DNA of 64,000 bases from UBA1309 sp047605645 (GCA_047605645.1 JASGFJ010000021.1:1-64000), one strand, 5' to 3'; positions 52,726 through 63,349 are shown, numbered from the stretch's first letter. The notes: a model not told the origin generated them from the sequence alone. Made by a program: numbers and translations.

Positions 52726-53886
52726 ATGAAAACCCTTGTTGCATTTATCCTACTGAATAGTATCGTTCTTTTCAGTGTTGCAGGAAACAGGAAAGAACAA
52801 ATCAAAAACACCAATCAGCTACCCTCTTGGGCTTTTGGTGGATTTATCAGACCGGAGGGAAAAAATCCGATTATTACGCCGGACACGTCTACAAAGTTTT
52901 TCTGCCCAATGAATGGAAAAGAAATGGGATGGGAAGAGAGTGACACATTCAATCCGGCTGCGGCCATAAAGGACGGAAAAATTGTAGTCCTTTATAGAGC
53001 GGAAGACAATACGGCACAAGGACTTGGCAGCAGAACTTCACGTATCGGGTATGCAGAGAGTTTGGATGGAATTACCATGTCGAAACGCACATATCCAGTT
53101 CTTTATCCGGACAACGACATTGCCAAACCTTTAGAATGGCCGGGAGGATGTGAAGATCCACGTGTTGCCGTAACCGAAGACGGGCTTTATGTTATGTTTT
53201 ATACAGGCTGGAACCACCAGACTCCAAGACTTTGTGTGGCAACATCTAGGGATCTCATTCATTGGACTAAGCACGGACTTGCATTCGCAAAAGCTTATGA
53301 CGGTAAATTTAAAAATATGGAGAGTAAATCAGCGTCAATTGTAACGAAGATCATTAATGGGAAACAGGTAATTACGAAGATAAATGGAAAATATCTGATG
53401 TATTGGGGCGAACAAATGATAAATGCAGCAACGTCAGAAGATTTAATTAACTGGACGCCGCAACTCAATGAGAAAGAGGAGTTAAAAGGCCTTGTTTATC
53501 CTCGTTATAAATATTTCGACAGTGCTTTAACTGAATGTGGTCCGCCCGCTATCCTTACAGAAAAAGGCATTTTATTGCTTTATAATGGTAAAAACCGGAC
53601 AGATGACAAGAGAGACGAGCGTTTTAATCCCGGAACTTACAGCGCCGGACAGATTTTATTTGACACAAAAAATCCGTATAAAGTAATTGGACGTTTGGAT
53701 GTTCCGTTTTTCAGGCCAATGGAAAAGTTTGAAAAAAGTGGACAATACAAAGATGGAACCGTATTCATAGAAGGCTTGGCCTTCCTCAAAAACAAATGGT
53801 ATTTATACTATGGATGTGCCGACTCTAAGGTTGGTGTGGCTATCTATGATCCCACAAAAAAAACACAGGGAGATCCGATAGAATAA
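52726..53886 (+). CDS. Glycoside hydrolase family 130 beta-mannosidase/phosphorylase
   Basis: 386 aa with a signal peptide (1-19, LLNSIVLFSVAG). The five-bladed propeller signatures are visible: DTFNPAAAIKDGKIVVLYRAED near residue 72, GYAESLDG, GGCEDPRVA near 140 with the catalytic-type Asp, YWGEQMINAATSEDLINW, and GPPAILTEKGILLLYNGKN. Secreted GH130 enzymes in mannan loci are beta-1,2-mannosidases acting on the beta-mannose caps of fungal mannan. Export to a compartment without free phosphate ester chemistry makes hydrolysis more likely than phosphorolysis. Confidence 0.9.
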   Translation: MKTLVAFILLNSIVLFSVAGNRKEQIKNTNQLPSWAFGGFIRPEGKNPIITPDTSTKFFCPMNGKEMGWEESDTFNPAAAIKDGKIVVLYRAEDNTAQGLGSRTSRIGYAESLDGITMSKRTYPVLYPDNDIAKPLEWPGGCEDPRVAVTEDGLYVMFYTGWNHQTPRLCVATSRDLIHWTKHGLAFAKAYDGKFKNMESKSASIVTKIINGKQVITKINGKYLMYWGEQMINAATSEDLINWTPQLNEKEELKGLVYPRYKYFDSALTECGPPAILTEKGILLLYNGKNRTDDKRDERFNPGTYSAGQILFDTKNPYKVIGRLDVPFFRPMEKFEKSGQYKDGTVFIEGLAFLKNKWYLYYGCADSKVGVAIYDPTKKTQGDPIE

Positions 53887-55478
53887 TCAATCGATATAAA
53901 TATTTTCCTTTTCTATATACCAGAAACATCTTCTGTATTTATTAGGAAAATAATTCATTACTATTCGAACAGTAGGAATACTTATCCAATCTCAGACAAC
54001 GAATTTCTCGTTTTTTTAGAATCGGTAAGGAAGAGATTCGCTATCGATGAATCCTAAATAATCATCACAGATTTATAGAATAAAAACATGATTTCTATCA
54101 GTGAGTCGCAAGGTTTTCTTTGCAACTCACTGATTTATTATATATTTAGGCTTTCAGCAAAGGATACTTCCAGCTTCTTCTCATTATACTTTCCTCCCAA
54201 AACTCAATAATTCAATGGTCATGAAAAAACGGTATAATTAATACAATGTAACTTTTCATAATGAAACAACATTATCTATACAATTGATTAATAGTAAGTA
54301 TTCCATATATACCGTAATTTTTTTACTATTTTATGTTTTGTGGAGCCTTTGCCGGATTTTTATGCAATGGTTTTTGTAAGTAATATTCACAGCCTCATAG
54401 TCAATGAATTTGAAAATAAATCAGAAGGATCATCCTCGGATAAATATGATTATAAGGTAAACTCATTCTTATCACATGATTTCATAGAAAAGCAGAATTA
54501 TTAGCCTATTCTTCTTAGATAGTAAGCAAACTCAGAAGATTATCAATGAATTAAAAGCTTTGTTTAAAAGGCATATGATACCCCTATAAGACAAAACAGG
54601 TATAACAAACGGGATAAGTTCAGGTATAAAAAAAGTCAAACCAAAAGCAAAGAACAAAACATTGAAATGTTCACTCCTGCTAAAGCTATAAAAGGACAAT
54701 CTGATCAGCAAAAGCAAAGAGATAAAGCTCATAATGATTTGTTTCTCCTGCAGCTTCTAAAGCGAAACATCTAATATATTAATTTTAAACAGATTGAAAA
54801 AACACACAAAGATTCAAAGGGTACATAAAGTCAGATATGCATCTGCCCCTTTGGTAAATATGATAGGGAAAATTACCGTCGCCTCTATTTATTTTTTTAA
54901 CTCAGTCCGCATTAATTTATAAAAAGTGTATCTACTGAACCTTAATTCGGTAGCCTTAAGTATTTCCCCCTTTATTACTTTTCAAAGTATTTCAATAATG
55001 CTCAACTACAAGGAATACGGAAGAAGGTTTAAGCCTCTTTGCCTGCTCATTGACACGCAGAGTGGTTATTTTGACCTCGTCAACACCTCGTCCAAAGTTC
55101 AAACTATGCTATTTCAACAATAAGCCGCAGCGACACATTCGTGAACAATGACTTTTGCCTGTATGAAAGCCTGCAATCAGGGAGTTATAATCTGACTTTA
55201 GCGAATATCTGTTTCATGATTTTCAGATAAACAATCTTTTTCGATAATGCGAAATTGGGAAAGTGCTGATATATCAAAATATAAATAAGACTCACAATAA
55301 AGAAATAAATACATACATACTGATACTTACTAAGTGTTTTTCATCATAATTCTGTCTTATTTTAAGTGTATAATCACTAATTAAACTGCCTTGTATGATT
55401 TAAAGACAATGTAGTCTGATTATAGGACATGTGTGTTTTTTGTGTTTTTGTCCGGATCAACCACCGAATTTATAAGTA
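53887..55478. other. Long AT-rich gap between the GH130 gene and the susCD operon
   Basis: About 1.6 kb with stops in every frame. Small frames (54532-54732 minus, hydrophobic; 54926-55123 plus) have no family resemblance. The base composition is more A+T-rich than the flanking genes. It may hold decayed genes and the regulatory region of the susCD operon. Confidence 0.5.
54099..54132. terminator. Hairpin downstream of GH130, possible terminator
   Basis: A 13-bp stem with one mismatch (CAGTGAGTCGCAA with TTGCAACTCACTG) and an 8-nt loop, followed by ATTTATTATAT. The T run is weak. It lies 210 bp after the GH130 stop. Confidence 0.5.
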
Positions 55479-55486
55479 TATATTTG
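55479..55486 (+). promoter_or_regulatory. Putative -7 promoter element of the NHL-susC-susD operon
   Basis: TATATTTG matches TAnnTTTG, 193 bp ahead of the first ATG. Upstream DNA (55400-55470) would be the place for HTCS binding. Confidence 0.5.
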
Positions 55487-55679
55487 CACATACCTTAATT
55501 TTATCAAAATACTATATTGCTAATCCAGGCATATCGAATCCAATTTGACATTTTTTCACTCTCTTCCAATATAGAAAGAAGAGAGAATTCATTTAGAAAG
55601 AAAAGAAATAAATATATGTTATTTAAACTTTTGTAAATCTAATAGACGACTAATATTAAACACTTAAATTTTTACTTTA

Positions 55680-57038
55680 ATGGAAAGAATCATTCATCTT
55701 AATTTCAAAAAAGTATATGTTATACCTCTATGTCTGGTATTTCTTCACATCCTTTTTAGTTGCTCAGATAACATTGAGCCAGAAAGGTTTACATACTACC
55801 CACCCAGTGAAGGAAAAACAACCGGAGTTACTTCTTATTTCCCTGATTCCGGAGGGAGTGCAACAAAATTGATTTTACGAGGTCTGAATTTCGGCTCAGA
55901 CACATCGTATATAAAAGTAACCGTCAATGGGCGAAACGCGAAAGTAATAGGTGCTGCTGATTCTGTTATTTATGCTATCGTTCCATCCAGAGCCGATACG
56001 GGATTCGTTAAAATATTCATCGGAAAGGGGTCAAACATAAAAGAACTTGCTTATGATAATAAGTTCAAATATCAATTTAAAAGTAATGTTACGACTCTTA
56101 TCGGACAAGTTGGCTTAGACGGAACTGATGACGGAACGTATACAACATGTAAATTGAGGAGACCTTGGTTTATCGCTTCAGACAAAGAAGGTGTACTTTA
56201 TATTATCGATGAGGGACGTGGACTATCTTCAGATGGAGGGTTAAGAAAAGCGATTGACGGAACAGTAACCACACTCATGAGAAATTCCGGAGGGCCGATG
56301 CAGTCTCCGACCGGATTAGCCTTTAGCTTATCACAGGATTCTTTATATATGCTAAATTCCTTATGGAATGAGAATAACATGAATACAGATGCCACTGTCG
56401 CATTATTAAAAAGAGAAGAAGGTTTTATTACGATTAAGCCTTATGTGAGGGTCAACTCAACATCCAAAGCGACAGGAATGGCAGTGCATCCCCAAACAGG
56501 TGACATCTTCTTTAATAGCCAAGTGGATGGGTATATCTACCGATACGATGTGCGTACCGGAACCTATACAGCCTTACGACAAGTACAGGGGACAGATACA
56601 GAGTTGAGATTATTGTTTAGTAAAGACGGGAAAACTCTGTATATCGTAGTTAAAAACAAACATTGTGTCTACAAAGCCAACTACAACGACCTTACCAAAG
56701 AAATAGATCAACCGGCAATCTGGTTAGGAGCATGGAACACATCGGGCAATGCAAATGGATTAGGAACTGTTGCCCGCTTTAACAATCCGTCGCAACCGGC
56801 AGTTGATACTTACGGGAATCTTTATATCCCGGATAAAGGGAATCATTGCATCCGGATGGTCACACCGGAAGGAATAGTATCAACCTATGCAGGAATACCG
56901 GGTACTTCCGGCAGCAAAGATGGCTTGCCCAGCGAATGTACATTTAATCAACCGGAAGCAGTTTGCTTTAATATTGACGGAGGGCTTTACGTTGCAGATC
57001 GCGGAAACCATGTGATTCGAAAAATAATGGTCGAATAA
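55680..57038 (+). CDS. IPT/TIG and NHL-repeat lipoprotein, putative surface glycan-binding protein
   Basis: 452 aa. Signal peptide with lipobox ending at Cys28 (HILFSC). Residues 45-132 form an IPT/TIG immunoglobulin-like domain (GVTSYFPDSGGSATKLILRGLNFG). Residues 140-452 hold NHL beta-propeller repeats, for example PWFIASDKEGVLYIIDEG, PAVDTYGNLYIPDKGNHCIRMV and AVCFNIDGGLYVADRGNHVIRKI. Proteins of this architecture precede many susC genes and are thought to bind glycans at the cell surface. It is the first gene of the transcript with susC, 49 bp upstream of it. Confidence 0.88.
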   Translation: MERIIHLNFKKVYVIPLCLVFLHILFSCSDNIEPERFTYYPPSEGKTTGVTSYFPDSGGSATKLILRGLNFGSDTSYIKVTVNGRNAKVIGAADSVIYAIVPSRADTGFVKIFIGKGSNIKELAYDNKFKYQFKSNVTTLIGQVGLDGTDDGTYTTCKLRRPWFIASDKEGVLYIIDEGRGLSSDGGLRKAIDGTVTTLMRNSGGPMQSPTGLAFSLSQDSLYMLNSLWNENNMNTDATVALLKREEGFITIKPYVRVNSTSKATGMAVHPQTGDIFFNSQVDGYIYRYDVRTGTYTALRQVQGTDTELRLLFSKDGKTLYIVVKNKHCVYKANYNDLTKEIDQPAIWLGAWNTSGNANGLGTVARFNNPSQPAVDTYGNLYIPDKGNHCIRMVTPEGIVSTYAGIPGTSGSKDGLPSECTFNQPEAVCFNIDGGLYVADRGNHVIRKIMVE

Positions 57039-57087
57039 GCACCTACGCATATCAAACAAATAAACAACAATCAAACAATTAGAATAC

Positions 57088-60000
57088 ATGAGTAGATATT
57101 ATATAAAATCAGTCGCAATTCTTATTGCTCTGTTTTGCTTCTCTTTATTATCAGCCCAATCCAATAATAGAGAAATAGCCGGAATTGTAAAAGACAAACA
57201 AGGTGAGCCCATAATCGGGGCAACCATTATTGCGAAGAATCAACCGGGTCTGGGAGCTTCTACCAATATTGATGGGGCATTTAAAATAAAGGTAGGGGAA
57301 TATGACATTTTAGTTATTTCTTACATTGGACATAAGAGTAAGGAATTTCCGGTTGTAAATATAAAAGGGACACTAAATGTGGTATTAGAAGAAGATGAAA
57401 GGTTTCTGGATGAAGTTGTTGTAACAGCCGGAGGAACACAACAGCGGAAATTGACATTATCCGGAGCAATCACAAACGTTGACACAAAGACAATGAAAGT
57501 GCCAACAGCAAATATAAGTAATGCTTTGGTTGGAAATGTCGCCGGTATCATTGGCCGGCAGACATCCGGCGAACCGGGAAGCAATAATACGGAATTCTGG
57601 ATTCGGGGGATAAGCACTTTCGGTGCTAATTCTTCTGCACTCGTGTTAGTAGACGGTATTGAGCGTTCGTTAGACCAGTTGAATGCTGAGGATATCGAAT
57701 CATTTGCCGTACTAAAAGATGCATCTGCTACGGCAATATATGGCTCAAGAGGAGCAAATGGCGTTATTTTGATCACAACCAAAAGAGGTTCGGCGGGAAA
57801 AGTGAATATCAATGCTAAGTTTGAGACTGGCTATAATACGCGTTCCCGGACACCTAAATATGCAGACGGAGTGACTTATGCCAACATGGCAAATGAGGCA
57901 AGAATGACTCGCTACCAGGATCCATTGTATTCTGATCAGGAAATAGCAATCATTAACTCCGGACTGGATCAAGATCTCTATCCCAATGTTGACTGGGCCA
58001 GTGTAGTTCTAAAAGAGGGAGCTCCTAATGCTAGAGCCTCCTTATCTTTAAGTGGCGGTGGAGCGACAGCCAGATATTATGTATCAGGGAGCTATTATAC
58101 CGAAAAGGGAATCTATAAAACCAATAGCACATTAAATAAATACAATACAAACTCAACTTACGAGAGATATAACTATCGGATGAATGTGGATATTGATGTA
58201 ACAAAATCAACATTACTGAGAGTCGGTGTCGGTGGATATTTAATTAATCAAAACAGACCCAGTATGTCGACAAGTGATATATGGGGCTCCATTGCAAACC
58301 TGACTCCAATCACAGTTCCCCGCATGTATTCAAACGGATATATACCGACTTATGGCGAAGGAAATACGATGAATCCGGAGGTTCAACTGACACGTACTGG
58401 GTATGCTACATCCTGGGAAAATAAAGTCGAAACGAATATATCTCTGGAACAATCATTAGAAATGTTAACCAAGGGGCTGAAATTTATTGGAACTTATTCT
58501 TTTGATAATTATTCAAGTAATAAAATCACAAGAACGAAAAATCCGGAGCTTTGGAAGGCTGATGGACGAGATGCAACAGGCGATTTGATTCTAAGAAGAG
58601 TAAAAGAAGCCTCCTTAATGTCTCAGAGCACCTCTTCCTCCGGAGACAGAAGATATTATTTAGAAGCAAAGATGATTTATGACAGATTGGTAAATAAAGA
58701 TCATCGATTGGGTGGGCTATTAATGTATTATCAACAAGAAACAGGCACCACTGCCGGCGCAGACGCTACAAACTGGAAGAATCTGATACCTAAAAGGAAT
58801 ATGGCTCTATCCGGAAGATTGACTTACGGTTATAAAGACCGCTATCTAACAGACTTTAATTTTGGATACACCGGTTCGGAAAATTTTGAAAAAAATAAGC
58901 GCTTTGGATTTTTCCCTGCTGTTTCGGGTGCCTGGGTTATATCAGAAGAGCCTTTTGTGAAGAATAATTTCAAATGGTTGAATCTAATGAAAGTCAGATA
59001 TTCTTATGGTGAGGTCGGAAACGATCAAATTTCAAATACCCGCTTCCCCTATATCTCTACTGTAGACAAGAGTAATTCGTATAATTGGGGAGAATATGGT
59101 TCGAATTCTATTCAAGGCTACCGCATCAACAACATCGGGTCAGCAAATCTCACTTGGGAAAGAGCAAAAAAGAATAATCTGGGATTTGACGTAACAATCT
59201 ATGATAATAAAGTCAGTGCAACAGTAGATATTTATCGGGATCACAGAACAAAAATATTTATGCAACGTAGCCAAATGCCTTATTCAACAGGACTTCAGGA
59301 TTTAAGGCCATGGGCAAATATAGGTGAAATGGAAAGCAAAGGTGTTGAAGGACAAATGGCTTATAGTGATAAAATAGATAAAGTCTCTTTCACTCTTCGG
59401 GGAAACTTTACCTATGCAAAGACACAGGTTTTAGATTATGATGAAGCCGCCAATGCTCTTCCATACCAAATGATGAAAGGATACAGGTATGGTCAGAACA
59501 GAGGATTGATATCATTGGGTCTATTTAAAAACCAGGAAGATATAAATAATAGTCCCACTCAGACATTCATGAGTAATTATTTGCCCGGAGATATCAAATA
59601 CAAAGATGTCAATGGAGATGGAATTATTGACAGCAAAGACGAAGTTCCTATTGGGACAACAACGATTCCGAGTCTAAACTATGGCATGGGACTTAGCCTG
59701 GCATGGAACAATTTTGATTTCAACATATTATTCCAGGGAGCAGGAAGCTCAGATTTTTTCATTGGAGGCACACGTAAAAGTGATGATGCGGCAAGTACTG
59801 ATTATTATGTATATGAAGGAGGTAACAGTATTTATCCATTTCAGGGATCAGATGTCGGGAATATCTTAAAAGAAGTAACAGATCCCAACAAAAGATGGAT
59901 CTCCAGAGAGATTTCGGGAAGCGCTTCCACCGAAAATTCGGATGCAATCCTTCCTCGTCTGTCTTACGGTGGAAATGCGAACAATTACAGATACTCTACA

Positions 60001-60234
60001 TTCTGGCTCAGAAATGCAAAATATCTGAGATTGAAAAACCTTGAAATCGGATATAATCTCCCCAAGAGATTTGTCAAAAGTTTCTTTGCTGAAAATGCAA
60101 GAATAGCATTTATTGGATATAATCTGGCAGTGTTCAGTCCCTTCAGATGGTGGGATCCGGAAATCGGCAGCCACGATGGAGCATCATATCCGATATCAAA
60201 AACATATTCAGTGAACGTATCAATTAACTTTTAA
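57088..60234 (+). CDS. SusC-type TonB-dependent outer-membrane receptor
   Basis: 1048 aa. Signal peptide (1-24, ending LLSAQ). CarboxypepD_reg-like domain (about 30-112, IAGIVKDKQGEPIIGATI). The TonB-box region is DEVVVTAGGTQQRKLTLSGAI. The plug follows (about 125-240, with VLVDGIERSLDQLNAEDIESFAVLKDASATAIYGSRGANGVILITTK). The rest is a 22-strand barrel ending in an aromatic residue (VNVSINF). It imports mannan oligosaccharides across the outer membrane with SusD as lid. susD starts 12 bp downstream. Confidence 0.96.
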   Translation: MSRYYIKSVAILIALFCFSLLSAQSNNREIAGIVKDKQGEPIIGATIIAKNQPGLGASTNIDGAFKIKVGEYDILVISYIGHKSKEFPVVNIKGTLNVVLEEDERFLDEVVVTAGGTQQRKLTLSGAITNVDTKTMKVPTANISNALVGNVAGIIGRQTSGEPGSNNTEFWIRGISTFGANSSALVLVDGIERSLDQLNAEDIESFAVLKDASATAIYGSRGANGVILITTKRGSAGKVNINAKFETGYNTRSRTPKYADGVTYANMANEARMTRYQDPLYSDQEIAIINSGLDQDLYPNVDWASVVLKEGAPNARASLSLSGGGATARYYVSGSYYTEKGIYKTNSTLNKYNTNSTYERYNYRMNVDIDVTKSTLLRVGVGGYLINQNRPSMSTSDIWGSIANLTPITVPRMYSNGYIPTYGEGNTMNPEVQLTRTGYATSWENKVETNISLEQSLEMLTKGLKFIGTYSFDNYSSNKITRTKNPELWKADGRDATGDLILRRVKEASLMSQSTSSSGDRRYYLEAKMIYDRLVNKDHRLGGLLMYYQQETGTTAGADATNWKNLIPKRNMALSGRLTYGYKDRYLTDFNFGYTGSENFEKNKRFGFFPAVSGAWVISEEPFVKNNFKWLNLMKVRYSYGEVGNDQISNTRFPYISTVDKSNSYNWGEYGSNSIQGYRINNIGSANLTWERAKKNNLGFDVTIYDNKVSATVDIYRDHRTKIFMQRSQMPYSTGLQDLRPWANIGEMESKGVEGQMAYSDKIDKVSFTLRGNFTYAKTQVLDYDEAANALPYQMMKGYRYGQNRGLISLGLFKNQEDINNSPTQTFMSNYLPGDIKYKDVNGDGIIDSKDEVPIGTTTIPSLNYGMGLSLAWNNFDFNILFQGAGSSDFFIGGTRKSDDAASTDYYVYEGGNSIYPFQGSDVGNILKEVTDPNKRWISREISGSASTENSDAILPRLSYGGNANNYRYSTFWLRNAKYLRLKNLEIGYNLPKRFVKSFFAENARIAFIGYNLAVFSPFRWWDPEIGSHDGASYPISKTYSVNVSINF

Positions 60235-60246
60235 TATTCTGATAAT

Positions 60247-62226
60247 ATGAAATATATAAAATATTGTATAGGAATTGCAGCAGTCGCTTTTACTATTATA
60301 ATGGGGAATAGCTCATGCAGCAGTTATCTTGATGTAGACAAATATTTTGATGATCAACTGACGGTAGATTCCGCGTTCTCTAAAAGAACATACGTTGAAG
60401 GATTTCTTTCAAATGCATTTGAAGTAATGAAAGAAGAAGTATCGGATATCTCCACAGGCGGTTCCGGTGGATATGCCTTGTTTGCTTCCGACGAGTTGTT
60501 AAGAATGGATGACGACCAAATCACAAAACAATACCAAAATGGATCATACAGTTCAACAACTCTTCTCAAGGAAGACAAATGGAAACGTGTATACGAGCCG
60601 GTAAGAAAAGCCACAACCATCATTTACAGTGTCGATTTGTGTTCTGAAATGACTTATTCGGAAAAAGCAGATGTGAAAGCTCAAGCCTATTTTCTAAGAG
60701 CTTATGCATATTGGGTTTTACTCAGACAATATGGCCCACTCCCGTTAATTCCCGAAAAAGGTTTGGATGTAAGCATGTCTTATGATGAACTTTCGTTGCC
60801 TAGAAATACATTTGATGAATGTGTCAATTCTATCGAAAATGATTTCTTAAAAGCTTCACTTAATCTTCCTCTTACACGTACGGCAAACAATATTGGGCGT
60901 CCGACCAGAGGAGCAGCTCTGGCTGCCAGAGCAAGACTGTTGTTGTATGCTGCCAGCCCGTTATATAATGGAAACGCCGATTTATTTTCTTTAAAAAACC
61001 AGGACGGTACACAACTCATCAATCAAACTTATGATGAAAGTAAATGGGCTCGGGCTGCTGCAGCCGCTAAAGAGGTAATTGATTTGAATCAATATGAATT
61101 ATATACGGTTCCAAAATCGGAAACGACTGTAACTCCTCCTTACAATACACTTTATTCTGACAAAGATTATCCTGAAGGTTGGGCAGATATTGATCCTTTT
61201 GAGTCGTACCGTGCAATATTTAATGGAGCTGTAAGTGCCTCGAACAACAAAGAGCTCATTTTTACTCGTCCCAATGACGATGTGAACGGATATGCGGATA
61301 TGAATAATTTGCAAATACCCACTTCTCTGAATGGAAGGAATGCAATTGCTGTCACACAAAAACAGGTGGATGCATATTATATGAGAGACGGCAAAGATAT
61401 TGCTGACGCAAAAGTATCAGGAGAATATCAAACAACAGGTTTCACAACAAGTGCATCTCAATATGATTTTCTGGCAGCAAATGTGTCTCTGCAATATGCA
61501 AACAGAGAACCTCGTTTTTATGCTTCTATCGCATATAGCGGAAGCATTTGGGAATGTGAAAGTGCCTCAAGTGCCAGTAAACGAAACACCCAGGTATTCT
61601 ATTATAGAGATAATGACAATGGAAAGAATTTCTCCGGTGCGAACTATTTTCCAATTACAGGGATAGGTATGAAAAAATATTACAACCCGGAAGATGCCAA
61701 AACGGATGGAGGATATCTCGTTACGAAGTTTGAACCCGCCATACGCTATGCAGATGTACTTCTCTGGTATGCTGAAGCTTTAAATGAAATAACCTCAGGA
61801 AACAGTTATACCTTTAAGACATTCACAAACACAGATATTACCGTCAAACGAGATATTGAACAAATGCGCTACGGAATGAAACGTGTGAGAATGAGAGCCG
61901 GCATTCCTGACTTAGGCGATGCGGTTTATAACAATCCTGAACAATTCAGGCAAGCCCTAAAAAAAGAACGCCAAATAGAGTTCTTTGCGGAATCCAAAAG
62001 ATTTTATGATTTAAGGAGATGGAAAGATGCCATGGTACAGGAAAATATGCCATTAACCGGATGCGATGTGGATATGACAGGTTCGAATACTCAAAGGCAA
62101 GGATTCTATAAAGAAACAATGGTAACCACCTATCCCAAAATATTCCTACAAAAGATGTATTTGTGGCCTATTCCAAATTATGAATTATTGAGAAACAGTC
62201 GACTTACTCAAAATACAGGTTGGTAA
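60247..62226 (+). CDS. SusD/RagB-type outer-membrane glycan-binding lipoprotein
   Basis: 659 aa, longer than the usual 500-600. Lipobox at Cys24 (GNSSC). N-terminal SusD-like helical region (SAFSKRTYVEGFLSNAFEVM, then AYFLRAYAYWVLLRQYGPLPLIPEKG) with tetratricopeptide-type helices, and the C-terminal RagB block with VTKFEPAIRYADVLLWYAEALNE and ALKKERQIEFFAESKRFYDLRRW, ending in LWPIPNYELLRNSRLTQNTGW. It caps the SusC barrel and captures glycan. It is encoded right after susC. Confidence 0.96.
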   Translation: MKYIKYCIGIAAVAFTIIMGNSSCSSYLDVDKYFDDQLTVDSAFSKRTYVEGFLSNAFEVMKEEVSDISTGGSGGYALFASDELLRMDDDQITKQYQNGSYSSTTLLKEDKWKRVYEPVRKATTIIYSVDLCSEMTYSEKADVKAQAYFLRAYAYWVLLRQYGPLPLIPEKGLDVSMSYDELSLPRNTFDECVNSIENDFLKASLNLPLTRTANNIGRPTRGAALAARARLLLYAASPLYNGNADLFSLKNQDGTQLINQTYDESKWARAAAAAKEVIDLNQYELYTVPKSETTVTPPYNTLYSDKDYPEGWADIDPFESYRAIFNGAVSASNNKELIFTRPNDDVNGYADMNNLQIPTSLNGRNAIAVTQKQVDAYYMRDGKDIADAKVSGEYQTTGFTTSASQYDFLAANVSLQYANREPRFYASIAYSGSIWECESASSASKRNTQVFYYRDNDNGKNFSGANYFPITGIGMKKYYNPEDAKTDGGYLVTKFEPAIRYADVLLWYAEALNEITSGNSYTFKTFTNTDITVKRDIEQMRYGMKRVRMRAGIPDLGDAVYNNPEQFRQALKKERQIEFFAESKRFYDLRRWKDAMVQENMPLTGCDVDMTGSNTQRQGFYKETMVTTYPKIFLQKMYLWPIPNYELLRNSRLTQNTGW

Positions 62227-62335
62227 TCCATTTCAAATATAAAAGCTTTCTCAAAGCTGAAAGCAATTCACGAAGCAGTTACTCAGGCCTTCAAAAGACC
62301 TGATAAGTACATAAAAAACAAATAGAATAATAAAT

Positions 62336-62383
62336 ATGAAACGGAGCCTGATTTTTATGGAATCACCCATTCCGATGATTTAA
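62336..62383 (+). other. Possible 15-codon leader peptide frame overlapping a hairpin
   Basis: ATG at 62336 opens a 15-residue frame (MKRSLIFMESPIPMI) ending inside the right arm of the hairpin at 62346-62392. A ribosome on it would melt the hairpin. There is no proof of translation. Confidence 0.25.
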
Positions 62384-62392
62384 AAATCAGGC
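62346..62392 (+). other. Intra-operonic hairpin between susD and the DUF1735-type gene
   Basis: A perfect 12-bp stem (62346-62357 with 62381-62392) encloses an inner 5-bp hairpin (GGAAT/ATTCC). No T run follows, so it is not a standard terminator. It ends 36 bp ahead of the next ATG and may stabilise susCD mRNA or reduce expression downstream. Confidence 0.55.
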
Positions 62393-62428
62393 AAGTTCCA
62401 TACCACCGAAAAGAAAAAATTAAATCGT

Positions 62429-63349
62429 ATGAAAAAAATACATTTATTGATTTTTGCGTTAGCCTCAATTTTGTTCTCCTGCAATGAATCCATTGACTAT
62501 GAACAATTTGAAAAGAAGGTGCTAATAACAAAAAATGGCTGGGTAGAACAGGAGATATATCTTGACTCAACCAACGTGACTGTTCCGTTCGTCGTCTCCG
62601 TAAACGGCACGACAGGAAACTCGGAAAATGTCAAAGTCCAGGTTTCCGAATACAGTGATACTTTAAACCAATACAATTTTGAAAAATATCGTTACGACTC
62701 ATTATTGTATTACACTCAATTACCGGCTGAGACTTATTCTTTGGACAGAAATATTACAATTCCTGCCGGTGAAGTAAAAGGAGTCGGAGGCATTCGTCTC
62801 AATATTGATGCCATTTCGGATATTTATGCAGATTATGTTCTCCCTCTGGCTATAACATCTACTTCTGCCTATCAAATAGCGAAAAACAGTTATAGTTCAA
62901 CATTGCTTCATTTGATCTTTAAAAATTCTTTTTCCGGAAGTTACTCCGGAAAGATGACTATGTACAAAACGAATTCGAATGGCAGTAACGACACCAGTAA
63001 CAAAATTGAGGTCTCAACAGTCACACTATATGCATTGACTCACAAACAATGCTATATGTATGCCGGAAACTATTCCCGAGGATCGAGTGCACGAAATAAA
63101 TTTATCATAAACATTGAAAATGATAACGGCATGTTAACACTATCCTCTCCGAATCCGGATATCCAACTCAAACAAGAATCGGCAACTATTGAAGTTTCTG
63201 AATCCAATAGTATCACAGATAATCGATACAAAATTGTATCCACGACTTTGACTTTCCGATATACTTACATTGATCTTGGAGATATAACAAAACCAACTTT
63301 ACGGGCAGAGGGAACAATATCCATGAATAGAGATAATGTTTTGAAATAA
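62429..63349 (+). CDS. DUF1735-type lipoprotein, putative surface glycan-binding protein
   Basis: 306 aa. Lipobox at Cys18 (SILFSC). The N-terminal 125 residues (VLITKNGWVEQEIYLDSTNVTVPFVVSV..., ending YVLPLAITSTSAYQI) resemble the DUF1735 immunoglobulin-like domain found downstream of susD genes. The C-terminal half (SGSYSGKMTMYKT onward, about 165-300) looks like the BT_3044-type C-terminal domain. The exact ligand is unknown; its place after SusD supports outer-membrane glycan binding. Hairpins lie on both sides of the gene. Confidence 0.8.
   Translation: MKKIHLLIFALASILFSCNESIDYEQFEKKVLITKNGWVEQEIYLDSTNVTVPFVVSVNGTTGNSENVKVQVSEYSDTLNQYNFEKYRYDSLLYYTQLPAETYSLDRNITIPAGEVKGVGGIRLNIDAISDIYADYVLPLAITSTSAYQIAKNSYSSTLLHLIFKNSFSGSYSGKMTMYKTNSNGSNDTSNKIEVSTVTLYALTHKQCYMYAGNYSRGSSARNKFIINIENDNGMLTLSSPNPDIQLKQESATIEVSESNSITDNRYKIVSTTLTFRYTYIDLGDITKPTLRAEGTISMNRDNVLK

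Noticed and set aside
54532..54732. Hydrophobic 66-codon minus-strand frame
   Set aside because: Hydrophobicity comes from A+T-rich DNA; no family pattern and opposite to the direction of the locus.
54926..55123. 65-codon plus-strand frame
   Set aside because: Starts at a non-ATG codon and shows no recognisable motif; may be a scrap of a decayed gene.
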